From Haemaphysalis longicornis (Eukaryota; Arthropoda; Arachnida; Ixodida; Ixodidae): DNA of 64,000 nt. The position numbers and the translations under genes are program-made. Below are positions 12,721 through 22,639 of this stretch, one piece after another; within the stretch, counting starts at the first letter, position 1, and each line of letters starts with the position of its first letter. The stretch lies in NCBI GenBank assembly GCA_013339765.2, contig JABSTR010000955.1, positions 1-64,000 on the forward strand, given 5' to 3'. A model generated the notes under the pieces. That model was not told the origin of the DNA, searched no databases, and saw only the letters and a program-made list of their open reading frames with translations.

Positions 12721-12810
12721 TATCAACCCGATTTAGTTATAGTACATGTCTAGAGACCACTGCGATATCAACCCGATTTAGTTATAGTACATGTCTAGAG
12801 ACCACTGCGA
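12721..12810. repeat. 45-bp tandem duplication
   Basis: Two adjacent identical units beginning tatcaacccgatttagtt, at 12721 and 12766. Confidence 0.9.
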
Positions 12811-12974
12811 AGTAGTGCTTGTAACAGGCTGCACGCGATTGGCGCGCCACAAATTTTGGCGCACTTTTGGCGCACTTGCTTGCAAAATCGTGGTTTTTTT
12901 ATCAGGATGGCGCAGGATACCTCATTTGGCGCAAATTGGCGCATTTGGCGCAGGAGTGGCAGCACTGCCCTCCG

Positions 12975-13195
12975 GGAAAAACTGCTCGACGACATGGAGG
13001 TTAAAAAAATGCAAAAAAAAAATCATGGATCGATTTACGCGAAAGTAAGAAAAGAAGTAAACAAACACTTTTTTTTTAGTGCTCAATTTTCTGGTCTCTC
13101 TCGGTTCAAATGAGTTTTGGATGATACAAATACTTTTCGCGGTCCTGCGAAATTCGTATCACTGAGATTCTCCTGAAGTCGGGTTCGACTGTATC
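12975..13195 (-). mobile_element. Terminal fragment of the CTCGATGATAC TA-element family
   Basis: Matches the end segment of the 41625-42597 copy: gacatggaggttaaaaaaa, gcgaaagtaagaaaagaa, then a degenerate end closing in tcgactgta. Confidence 0.6.
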
Positions 13196-13267
13196 AGGCC
13201 TACTTTTTCAAAATTTCAGCACACATAATGGTTCCCACACTTCAGCCCCGAAGACAGATACTTTGTT

Positions 13268-13863
13268 TCAATGTTCCCTGCCTGCCTGTTGGTCTGCTTG
13301 CTCCCACCGCCTGGGAACCTCATTTTCCCAGTGCAATTTTCCCAGAAACAGCGCAGCACTGCACAAGAGCAGCTGCCGCTCGTCCAAACAACCACTACTG
13401 GCCTTGGTGTGGCAGCTGCGCATGCTGGAGGCCGGGTGCTGGAAGGCCTTCCAGAGCAGGTTGACCAGGGCGGCGGGTCCCCCCGAGGGCAGGGCCACCT
13501 CGCGGTGCCGCTGCAGCTCCTCAATCATGTCGTCGTCCAGGTAGCCGTCGCGCAGCAGCTGGTACGCGGGGCTGCCCCGGCACAGCTGCAGCCGGCCCAC
13601 CAGCAGGCGGCCGACAGCAGGGCCCCGGGGGCCTCCTCGCGCCACAGCTCCCGGGCCACGCAGCACACCTGCAGGGCGCTGGTGCTGGCCGGGGCCGGGC
13701 CGAGGGCCGCGTTGGCCACCACCAGCTGCTGCCGCCTCTGGTCCCCCGTCCCGGGGGGCAGCAGCAGGGGCTGCAGCCGAGCCGTCTGCAGCTGCCCCTC
13801 GGGGCTCTGGCGCAGGTGGGCCCGCACCGCCTCCCGCTCGGCCTCCGCCAGGCCCTCCAGGTC
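13268..13863 (-). CDS. Host gene, exon E (ordered C-terminal region, frame break inside)
   Basis: The acceptor ccccgcag lies before GACCTGGAG, phase 0, continuing exon D. It reads DLEGLAEAEREAVRAHL, then QTARLQPLLLPPGTGDQRRQ and ALQVCCVARELWREE. The reading frame is then lost and recovered: LCRGSPAYQLLRDGYLDDD, MIEELQRHREVALPSGG, LVNLLWKAFQHPASSMR. Two readings explain it: an indel near 13600, or an 83-nt GT-AG intron at 13586-13668, which joins both halves in phase 0. The residues that intron would remove look protein-like, so an indel (assembly or real) is at least as likely. The exon may run on to a stop at 13268, or end at a weak GC donor after base 13403 (phase 0) that would join exon F. 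Family not recognised. Confidence 0.65.
13586..13668 (-). other. Possible 83-nt mini-intron in exon E
   Basis: Within exon E the minus strand has gtgtgc directly after CTGCAG and ggctgcag directly before CTGTGCC, 83 nt apart. Removing it keeps phase 0 on both sides and repairs the frame. Against it, the segment itself encodes a plausible helix (CCVARELWREEAPGALLSA), and 83 nt is far shorter than the other introns of this gene (7.7 to 11.7 kb). A one-base deletion in this very GC-rich stretch is the rival explanation. Confidence 0.3.
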
Positions 13864-14217
13864 CTGCGGGGGGCAGGGCAGGGGACAAGAAGGCTCTGCA
13901 ACTGGCGTCGTGCTTCGGCAAGATGAGCGATACGTTTCGCCGCATAAGTAGGTTATTCTAACGGAACATTTTCGGTGTAGTACGATGCAGGGCCACAACT
14001 GAGGCTGCACAAAACGGAAGTTTGCCACTACAACTCTCCGTAATACCAGGTTCGGTTCCAGTTGGTGGCATGCATGGTTATCACAGTAAAGCCATTAGTC
14101 ATGAATAAATAAATATTGCTGCAGCAAATCTGACAGAAAAAGAGTTCATGAATGCATATTTAAAAATAACTAAGGAGATTGTGAAAAACTGTCATCTCGC
14201 ATATGCTACCCAACATA

Positions 14218-15122
14218 CCGTATTTATTCGAATCTAAGCCGATAGTTTTTTTGAAATACTGACATATCAAACTCCAGGGTCGGCTTGGATTCGAGAATTT
14301 TGAAACACACGCCAATTTCCAAGTGAAATTGAGGGAAGTGGCGCACAGCTAGCGCCACCCAGAAAAGTGCCACCCAGAAAGTATTGTAGCCATTACTAGA
14401 CGAGCCAGTAGCAACTTAACGGGCCATGGCTACCATGGCCATGCCGCCATTTTGAACTGTGCAGATTGTGGCCTGCGTGCGGTGTGCCGTTAGGTTTTGA
14501 CAGAGCAACGGCACCAAACAAGCGGTGCCATTATATTGCCGCCTTTAAAAGAAAAGTTGTTTTAGCCGCGGAGTTGTCGTCAAACATTCAAGCCGGGCAG
14601 GACTTCGGCGTGGATGAAAAAAATGTCCGTCGTTGGAGGACGCAACGGGAGAGGATATTTGCGTGCGCCGCAACAAGGATGGCATTCACCGGACCACGAG
14701 AAGGCCGTCACCACGAAATGGAGATGGCATTGGCTGGCTTCGTTCGGACGCAGCGAGCAGCTGCCCTTCCAGTAACGACAGAATTGCTCCAGGCAAAAGC
14801 AAGGGAGCTTTCAAGGGAACGAGGCTTATCGCGGGCACACTTCAAAGCTAGCCGGGGCTGGCTACAGAAATTCATGAAGCGCTTCAGCTTTAGCCTCCGT
14901 CGTCTAACCTCAATCACCCAGAAGGCACCCGGTGATTTTGACGAGAAACTGATTGAGTTCCAGCACCGCATCTTCGTGTTCAATAAACGTGTTTTAGTTT
15001 TGTGAACGCTGACATCGCCTTTTTGTTCGGCCTACATTCGAGGTAAGCTTTTTTTTTTTGTGGCTTTGAACTTTCAGGGGTCGGCTTAGAATCGGGGCCG
15101 GCCTAGATTCGAATAAATACGG
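14218..15122 (+). mobile_element. pogo-like element, internally deleted
   Basis: TA at 14216-14217 and 15123-15124 flanks inverted ends CCGTATTTATTCGAATCTA and tagattcgaataaatacgg. The 905-bp element keeps only the front of a transposase gene, so it cannot encode a catalytic domain. The related 3' end is seen again at 22200-22260. Confidence 0.9.
14466..15005 (+). pseudogene. pogo-like transposase, DNA-binding part only
   Basis: About 179 residues: a basic N-terminal helix-turn-helix (FKRKVVLAAE, DFGVDEKNVRRWRTQRE), then a CENP-B-type second helix-turn-helix (LAGFVRTQRAAALPVTTEL, LSRAHFKASRGWLQKFMKRF). These are the two DNA-binding modules of Tigger/pogo transposases. The DDE catalytic core should follow but is absent, and the frame ends soon after near the 3' terminus. 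If expressed, such a protein could bind the family's ends without cutting; that is inference. The start is chosen as the first ATG after the element's 5' region, though an upstream start is possible. Confidence 0.8.
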
Positions 15123-15124
15123 TA

Positions 15125-16110
15125 ATGCACAATATAAAAATACAAAAAAAAGCTCACATCTGCAGCCTTATGGACCAGCTCGGGAAATATTTCTGTGTGT
15201 TAAGAAAGCTTGACCGCCCGATTTGACTGTTTATAAACTTCACTGTAAGTATTATATCGCGATTTGCGTGCGAGCATGCCTGACGTTAAAAGCCACACAT
15301 TTGCGATTTTTTCCACCCACTGTACACGGCATATGGCAATTTCAACATGTGTGTTTCCATAGCCGCAAGTGAGCCTATACCGAACCGGCAACAACTGATA
15401 ATGCGGTACAGGTATACAAAGCAGACCGCGTCAGCTGTAAAAAAGCTGAGCACTGAAGCTTTTTCATCGCAAGTCGAAAAATGAAGAACCGGTAAAGGAG
15501 TAACATACAACATCCACACCCATGCGGGATCATTTAGTTTTACATCCCTTCATATTCGTAACATGGTGGGTCCACGGCCAACCATTGCATCATGGGCCGG
15601 AAAGGAAAGCTTTCAAAGCAAGCTCTGGAGCGCTAATAATACATCCAGAATTGTGTTCTATTACCCGATGTCACAGCCATTAGGCCTTTGTTTTGTTACA
15701 CTGAGAGAGTATGTGAAAAAAGAGAAATACTGAAGCCATGGGACAGCTCACCAGGAAACTAGGCAACGATACCCAATCAAAACAGCGGCCAAAGAACCTT
15801 CATGTGGGATTTCTTGTGACTGTAAGTAATCTCCGAACATTCGCACACCCCACCTAGTTGAACAACAAGCCCCCATTCATAGCAACTGCCAACAAAAATT
15901 GTCAAATACGCCCATTGAGCTGCGCCGGCACCAGCGAAGGCCACGGCGAGAAACGCATCCCAAAAAGCCAGCCATGCCGAATGACAAAACGCCAGCCAAC
16001 AGGGCCGCGCTGTAAACGGTCCGTAAATTGGCCATGCTTTGCCCCAAGCGCAGGGGGGCAACCGTGGACCGCTTCCTGTACGATGGAGGGCCGATGGGGA
16101 TCTTTGCAGC
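15125..16110. other. Unassigned intron sequence
   Basis: No exon or named element recognised over roughly 1 kb. Confidence 0.3.
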
Positions 16111-16112
16111 TA

Positions 16113-17000
16113 CAGCCGAACTTCAATATAACGAACCGCGATTTAACGAAATTCGTGATATCAAGTTTTCTATCAAAGTTTTGCTAAATGCATGTATTTT
16201 TATCTCGAATTCATGAAATGATTTCGTGCGGCGCTTCCAATTTAACGAAGTCACGGCAACAAAGCAAGAACGAGATTCCGGTCGAGGCACGTTTTATTTT
16301 GATTCTCAGAGCCTACATTGAGACATTCAGTACTCGCATTAACTCTCAAAAGACTGGAACGAAAGAAAAACGGTGAAAGCTACGGTTGACAACAATTAAA
16401 AGTGATGAGAGAAGCTGCTCAAACTGCTAGCGGTCATAGATGGCTTAACACAGCATCCACCATTTTGACAACTTCATCGTTTGACGTCTTCATCGTTCAC
16501 CTCTGTGCTTAGACTGCCGAAGGCTACTCGCAAGTTCTTTTTTTTTTTTTTCTACGCCGCCTTGCTCACGCTGCCACTGCTCTAGGTTGTGCTCGCTGAT
16601 AACCACATTAATATTTTGTTCGTGCATCATTAGGCGAGTCTTGTAAGCAGCATGAGCCCTCCAAGGAAAAGAAAAGTGTTCCAAAAAAGAGCCTAAGGAA
16701 GTGCCGGTGAAACCAACAGCCACCAAAGTGATGGATGCCATCGAAATTCTGAAGAGGCACGCAGGCCATAGCCGCCTGTTTATGCAGGCGGCAATGTTCA
16801 GGCGAACGTTTAAGGGCAAGCCTTGCTGGCGCTGTCAGCATACGAGCTTCACGTCAAGCCCGCCCTGGTCCAGAAACACAAAGCACTGCTTACACATTTC
16901 TTTGCTACAGCCTGAACATTGAGTGCTGGTGGCAATAAATTGCTCTCTTTGAACGAGGTCATCTTTGTTTCACCCGTGTTCATTTGGCAGCTGCAATGCA
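16113..17000 (+). mobile_element. TA-type (pogo-like) element remnant
   Basis: Starts after TA with CAGCCGAACTTCAATATAACG. Near 16715-16800 a short frame (KVMDAIEILKRHAGHSRLFM) resembles the C-terminal tail of Tigger-like transposases. No matching right end; decayed. Confidence 0.5.
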
Positions 17001-18155
17001 GAGAGATGGGTTTCTCTAAAGCTCATTGGGCATAAAACTAATCGCTTGATAGAATTTGGCCGCGAGACATTTAATGTAAGGACTTTAGTGGGAGCACATA
17101 AGCGCTGCTCTCAACAGTAAAGCAGTCCGCAAGTACTCTGCTCAACTCATGATCATGGCTTTATTTGGAGTGCAGTGGTTGCCCATACTGCAGAGCCTTT
17201 GTACATAAAATAGCACCTGGCCGCTGTCGGCCCGCCGCACCTAAGCCTACCACTGAACGGACGAAAAGAAGCGTGGATTCGAACCAGCTCGTCGCTGAGG
17301 TAAAGTTCACGGGGCACGGACGCAGGTTCAACTGACTAACAGTGGTGTTTAGTAGTGACTGAATTAAAAAAAAAAGAAAAAGTGGAAACCTAGTGAGGTC
17401 TGCTATCATATTTAATGAGGCATTGCGGAAAAAGCAGCGGTTTTCCACCGACACATGAACTATTGTCGGCCATCCGAATTCCACTGCCTAAGTGTTTAAA
17501 ACTAGTTCACACAACTTTCGCAATTGGTTTTAGTACAAATTTCGCTTTAAGGGGAGAGGTAACTACAAAGCATTTGTTTCTGGCCGATGGGCAAGGTTGT
17601 GAAACCTCAATAACAGGTTCAATGAACTGTGAAATCGAAACAGTCCAAATGATCAGAGCAACAAGAATCAGAACAGTGAAGTAGCCAGAAAAAGGGAGTG
17701 TAGCATGCACATCAACGAGGCAGACCCCAGCTCTGCAAAAAACAAAACAAAACAACAACAAAAAAAACCACTAAAGAACAAAATTTAAGGCACCCCAAAA
17801 GACTTTAGCGTAAAAAGTGCAGTCGTCTTTTGAGCATCACAAACAAAAACGGCACTGGTGCTAGCTTCCACCTGTGCCCGTCAAAGCAGCCTGCATCAGA
17901 CCAGAGTACGCATGCTGCCCTCTCGAGTTGTGCACCTTGCCGTCTCTGCAAAAGCCCAAATGGCTGCTGCCGGCACTGCTGTCCCATTTCTCAGAGTGCA
18001 CACCCACATATTCCGCGTTGTCCGGCTGTGGCTGGCAGTTAGCCAAAGTTTGTCTCATTCAACGGTTCTCTTTTTTTTTTTTTTGCTAACATTTTGATTA
18101 TGGTTTAAATCCCTATTTTCCTTAACAAATGCATAAAAAGAGAGGCATGCAACCA
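17001..18155. other. Unassigned intron sequence
   Basis: A-rich runs near 17740-17770 and a T run near 18070. No recognised gene. Confidence 0.3.
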
Positions 18156-18387
18156 ATAATTGATTGACTGTACAGTTTAACGTGCCAACGCAATGCAGGC
18201 GATGAGGCGTGCCGTAGTGGAGAGCTCCGGAATGATTTTGACCACCTGGGGATCTTTAACGTGCACTGAAATCTTGTACACACGGGTGTTTTTGCTTTTC
18301 GCCTCCATCAGAAAAGCGGCCGCCGCGGCTGGGAATCAAAACCGCTCAGTAGCGCAACGCCTTAGCCACTGAGCCACCGCGGCGGGT
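18156..18387 (-). mobile_element. tRNA-derived SINE, copy 2
   Basis: Same family as 9681-9925. Box A TGGCTCAGTGG is kept but box B is damaged (a deletion around ttttgattccc), so its internal promoter is probably dead. The 11-bp duplication GCATGCAACCA flanks it at 18145-18155 and 18388-18398. Confidence 0.9.
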
Positions 18388-18526
18388 GCATGCAACCAGT
18401 ACAAGGAGTGGCAAGTATTTCAGAAGAAACCTGCGTCCTTTAGGAACACATACTACACTAACAGCAAGTTGAGCCGTGTAAGCGTGATTTGCACAGCTCC
18501 AAAGCATCTGTGAGGTGGTCCCCATT

Positions 18527-19385
18527 AATTAGGGACGCGGGTCTTGAAATCGCGAAAAATGACCCAAAAGGTCATCTTTCGCAAATCCTAATTTCAAAGT
18601 CCCTAAAATCTGAAGTTTCATCTGGCGAAATTTCACCATCGAATTCCACTTCTACCTAGGTATTCAAAATATAACAACCAGTAAGTGTCGGAGCGTCCAA
18701 CTCTAAGTTATAACGCGGAAATTTGACCCAACTCCATGTTGTGATTGCGCCAACCGAAAACAAGGACTCGTTGGAAAGCTGCTTCTCCCCACTTCTCCCC
18801 CAGCCTCCATGTCGCCTTTTTCGTGAAGTCTGCTTTCGATGCTCGCTCTGCCGTTCTCCCCTGCGCCTGAGCTTTTCCGCTCTTTGCATTTCTAGTGTTT
18901 CTCGACACCCTTACGTATTTCCCACTGTTCTTGTATACGATTCTATTTTCTACGCACTTCAGTCTTACAATACCCTGCATGAACCTTTGTATGGGACGGC
19001 TACTCGAAAATGCGTGGAACAAGGGAGCTGCATCATCAAAACGCCAAGCGTGCTGACGCGGGATATCGCTTCGGCTCCGGTTGCTTTGGGTGGGCCAAGC
19101 TCTCCAATGCCATCGGCATCTGCTGTGCCAACGCGAGGGCGTTTCCTGCTGCATGCGGCTGGACCTAGTTCCCGTACTGACAGACGCTGGTGGAGCCTGC
19201 TACTGCACGAAAGTTTGCTCTGGTCACCGTCAGCCTTGCAAGCGGCAACAGCAATCGTGGACATGGACACGGAAGTTCTCCGAAAGCATTTTCCTATCTG
19301 CAACATGCAGCAAGTGTGGGACAGCGTTTTTGACACTTCTGAAGTGCAACAAGAAGCAGTGCAGCCTTGCAGTGAAGCTTCTTGT
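18527..19385 (+). mobile_element. TTAA-type element remnant with decayed transposase N-terminus
   Basis: Begins ttaattagggacgcgggtc, a degenerate TTAA/GGGACGCGG end. Near 19300-19385 one frame reads ATCSKCGTAFLTLLKCNKK then LAVKLLV, which resembles the CKLC...GLAIKLVLKC zinc-ribbon-like region of the transposase at 45743-46684. Frames are broken. Truncated by a SINE fragment at 19386. Confidence 0.45.
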
Positions 19386-19520
19386 GTTGATTGATTGGTT
19401 TAAGGGTTTAACGCACCGACGCAACTTAGGCAATGAGGTGCGCCGTAGTGGAGGGCTCAGGATTAATCAAACCCGCGTCCTCGGGCTTAGAAGCACACCT
19501 TAGCCATGAACCACCACAGT
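19386..19520 (-). mobile_element. tRNA-derived SINE, copy 3 (internally deleted)
   Basis: Keeps the tail (ttgattgattgg), the gcgccgtagtggagggctc block and the start near ccaccacagtgg, but lacks the middle present in copies 1 and 2. Confidence 0.7.
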
Positions 19521-19526
19521 GGTTAA

Positions 19527-21746
19527 GGGGAGACGCGGCTTTCAACTACAGAAAAATGACTAAAACATCGTTTTTTTTTTGGAAGCCTCATAATTGTCTT
19601 CTATGTTTCCTATTCTGGGCGTCTGCAAACTTTTTCCGCTGAAAAGCATCGCAAAGTGGCATAAAAAAATAGTTTTGCCAGGCACGGTGACAAACCATCG
19701 CCGCAAAAGGGCGAAAAAACTGCAATTTTCGGAGCGCTGTATCTCCACCACAGTGCCACCGGGCGCGGCCATTTTGATATCGTTAGATCGGCCGAGCGTT
19801 CGTCTTTCCGGTTCCACTCATCTCTTTTATCTTTGTTCATTCACAAACGCACGAACGGCAGAAAAGAAACGACACACAAACGAAGCTAGAAATAGATGCT
19901 GAAGCGCTATTGGTCCTCCGGTCGGGGTGCGCTAAGACGACCCTCCTGATTGGGTGTCGCTGCGCAATGCAAGATGGCAGCCGCCTGAACTGCATAGCGT
20001 GCGCGGTTTGAGTTCATTTTCGCTGCTTCGCTCGGCCAACAAGTTTCTGTTCAGTCTGTGGTATTCCACACGGACGTTATCGCGATGGGAATGCCTGAGA
20101 TAACGAGCCAGGTTATGGGAAGTTGTGTGGCTCGAAAGGCGGAGGTCATTGAACGCTTCGTGGTGTGCGTGACCCTACCGTTGCCAGACCCCGGAGGGTG
20201 ATGCAGCGCGCACGCTTGCGATAGCGGCTCGTTAAGTGAACTTTCAGTCGGATTTGCGATGTGTACACGCTTAGTTATTGCTGTGTTTTGACTGTGGGCG
20301 AGCCCTGGGAAAGAAACGGTCGACGCGTCAAACGCTGCGGCACACACGGCATAGCCGACGTGCATTGGAGCATCACATGACTGCGCAACCGGTTACGATT
20401 GACCGCCAGTAGTAGTAATTAATGCCTGTGACGTTAGATTTTAATCTTAAAAGCGACCTGACCTGCCATATCAGGGATAATCAAAGTGCGGTACGTCGCT
20501 GTAAGCGTGCGCTGCGATGCGCGCGAGCCACATCGCCTTTCTTGCACAACATTTCTTGTGCACTTCTAATAATCATGCAAACAGGTTTGAGTTAGGAATA
20601 TAGGAATAAAAATAGGTTCTCTGCGTTAAAAATTTACCTTACTGTCGCAGCATTTAACAGTAATTTTTTTTAGGGAAAATTATTGATGGCTTAGAGCATA
20701 CTGACTGTGCTGCGAGAAAATATTGGATGCCTTGAACGTCAGAAGTAGTCAAAAAAAAAGAAAAACCCTTCCATCAACGTTGGAGTTATGCACAATATTG
20801 TATCAAGCTTCAAAGTAGCTCATTTGCATCCTTGTGGTTGCAAACTTTTTGCAATGAACACCTGCACGTATGAGTACTAAGTTGCTGCACCAAGCAAAGT
20901 AATAAAACATAAAAGAAGCCAGAAATTTTCAAACTTAAGTAAAAAAAAAGCTTCACTTGTTGCCATGGGGACAACACTGCAAAAGGAGGTTGTCCAGTGC
21001 GATACAGCCAACCAGCTAACCTACTTTGCATTGAAAGCCCATTGAAAGCCACCTCCCCCTCCGTTTGGTATGCAAACTGGGGTATGTACTTTTCATGGAG
21101 GAGCTGAAAATTATGTTTTTTGGAAAGAGAAAGGCTGTAAAAGGCACTCCAATTTCAAGGCATGGCTTTCCAGAAGCCCCATGTTCAAAAGGACATGAAA
21201 GGCTACAACCGTGACGACTTTCCATAAGTGAAACCTATGTTGCAACTTCAGAAGCTATTTCCTCAAAACCCGTTTTTTTTTTTTTTTGCCACCTTCGTCG
21301 CTTGTTCCTGGGATTTCTTCACGACCGCTGGGTCTATTTTGATTGTTTTTTGCATTACATTCCTTCAGGTTGTGACACTCTTGTTTTTACAGGTTTATTT
21401 TTTGTGATTTTTTTATTCAAGTGGTCGTTCACAGTCGGTATGCCTGTTGTACATTAACCTCTAAAAAATGAAAACTAAAATACCTTGTGTTGTGAACAAA
21501 AAATTCTAAGACTGTCACAACCTCGTTCATTCATTTGGGAATGCAAAGCACTTCGAACAAGTTTTCTATCGTGTTTTATAAGCCGCTCAAGCTCGGTACA
21601 AGCAGAATAGAAAATTTAATAAATAAAAAAGTTTTCAAAATATTACTTTGAAATTTTTATAGTTTTATCACAGAAGCATTTTCAGTTGCTGTGCCAATTT
21701 TCACCGACATCCACAAAGCAATAAAAAAGTTGACCTTGAACGCGCC

Positions 21747-21779
<33 letters not shown>
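19527..21779 (+). mobile_element. TTAA-flanked GGGG element, copy 2
   Basis: TTAA at 19523-19526 precedes GGGGAGACGCGGCTTTCAA. The body matches copy 1, including the read-through empty site of the nested 719-bp element at 21022. The right end has turned into a 32-base C run (21748-21779) and lost its TTAA. Confidence 0.8.
21748..21779 (+). repeat. 32-base poly-C run
   Basis: An uninterrupted C run at the place where copy 1 has a C-rich inverted end; probably expanded from it. Confidence 0.9.
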
Positions 21780-21780
21780 A

Positions 21781-22262
21781 GTCCACGCTTTCAACACCCA
21801 GCGGTATGACGAGCCAGCTACAACCATCAAAAAGCCACCTAAGGACAGGCTGTGGAGGCATTACAATGAGCGACTGACACTGCAAGACCAGCAAATGAGA
21901 CTGACCGGGCGCATCAGGTGCACACAATTAGCTTGGCCCACACAATTGCAGAGTGGCGAACTGGTTTGCCACCGCATGAGACGAAATCCCGGCCGAGCCA
22001 ATCGTGTGGGCCTTCCATCAGTGCAGCATCTCGAATGAGCTGTCCAGAAGTGAGGACAAGGAGGACGGCAATGTCGGCGACGAGCGAGCATTCAACATGC
22101 TATGACAACAAGCGCATCAAGCATAATAAAGTGCACGTGCTAGTCCCAGTCCAATGGCTTTTTTCATTTGGCTCACACGCGAGGTGAAATTTTTATATTT
22201 TCTGACCTTCCGAATTATAGGGGTCGGCCTAGAATCAAGGCTGGCCTAGATTTCAGTAAATA
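21781..22262 (+). pseudogene. pogo-like transposase C-terminal remnant with element 3' end
   Basis: Pieces KKPPKDRLWRHYNERL, ISN and EDKEDGNVGDE fit the C-terminal part of a Tigger/pogo transposase in tick elements of this kind. The 3' terminus at about 22215-22262 (ggggtcggcctagaatc, then tcagtaaatatggta) matches that of the 14218-15122 element. Frameshifted, and its 5' part is missing. Confidence 0.6.
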
Positions 22263-22639
22263 TGGTATGTATATAAAGATCCGCGGAGCTTTAGCCTGTG
22301 CAGAGAACCTTTAGGAAGCATGGCACACTTTTAAAAATTGAATTTATAAATAAAAAAATTTCATAAAGCCCCCTAGGAAACTGCATATTGAAGAATTTTC
22401 ATTATGCCATAACTTTATTTCTAGACAAGGTATCTGAAACCTGTTTGCAAATTAGTGATCACCTGATAATACACTTGGACACAAATTTTCATCAAAATGG
22501 GTCGTAAACAAAAATCCCCTTTGAATAATCATCAGGACTGCGTGTAGTGTGCATGTCAAAAATCTCCCCTGTGTTTGTGCACTGCAACCTTGCTTCATCT
22601 CACTGCCTCGATTCACGTGCCTCCCACCACCACCCTCAC
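22263..22639. other. Unassigned intron sequence next to exon D donor
   Basis: AT-rich stretch resembling internal parts of TTAA elements (cagatgtttgcaaattagtg-like wording) but with no clear end; nothing else seen. Confidence 0.3.

Larger units (their letters stand above)
11049..12969. mobile_element. CAGTGNTGCCACT element with GGAGCA/GGCGCA subterminal repeats
   Basis: Left end CAGTGGTGCCACT, right end AGTGGCAGCACTG, flanked by the 6-bp repeat CCCTCC on both sides. The left subterminal part repeats TTTGGAGCA and the right part repeats TTTTGGCGCA on the same strand. It encloses a copy of the TA-element family (11826-12365) and a 45-bp tandem duplication (12721-12810). No transposase. Confidence 0.7.

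Noticed and set aside
13271..13951. Plus-strand 226-residue frame opposite exon E
   Set aside because: GC-rich antisense shadow without motif; exon E has acceptor and phase support.
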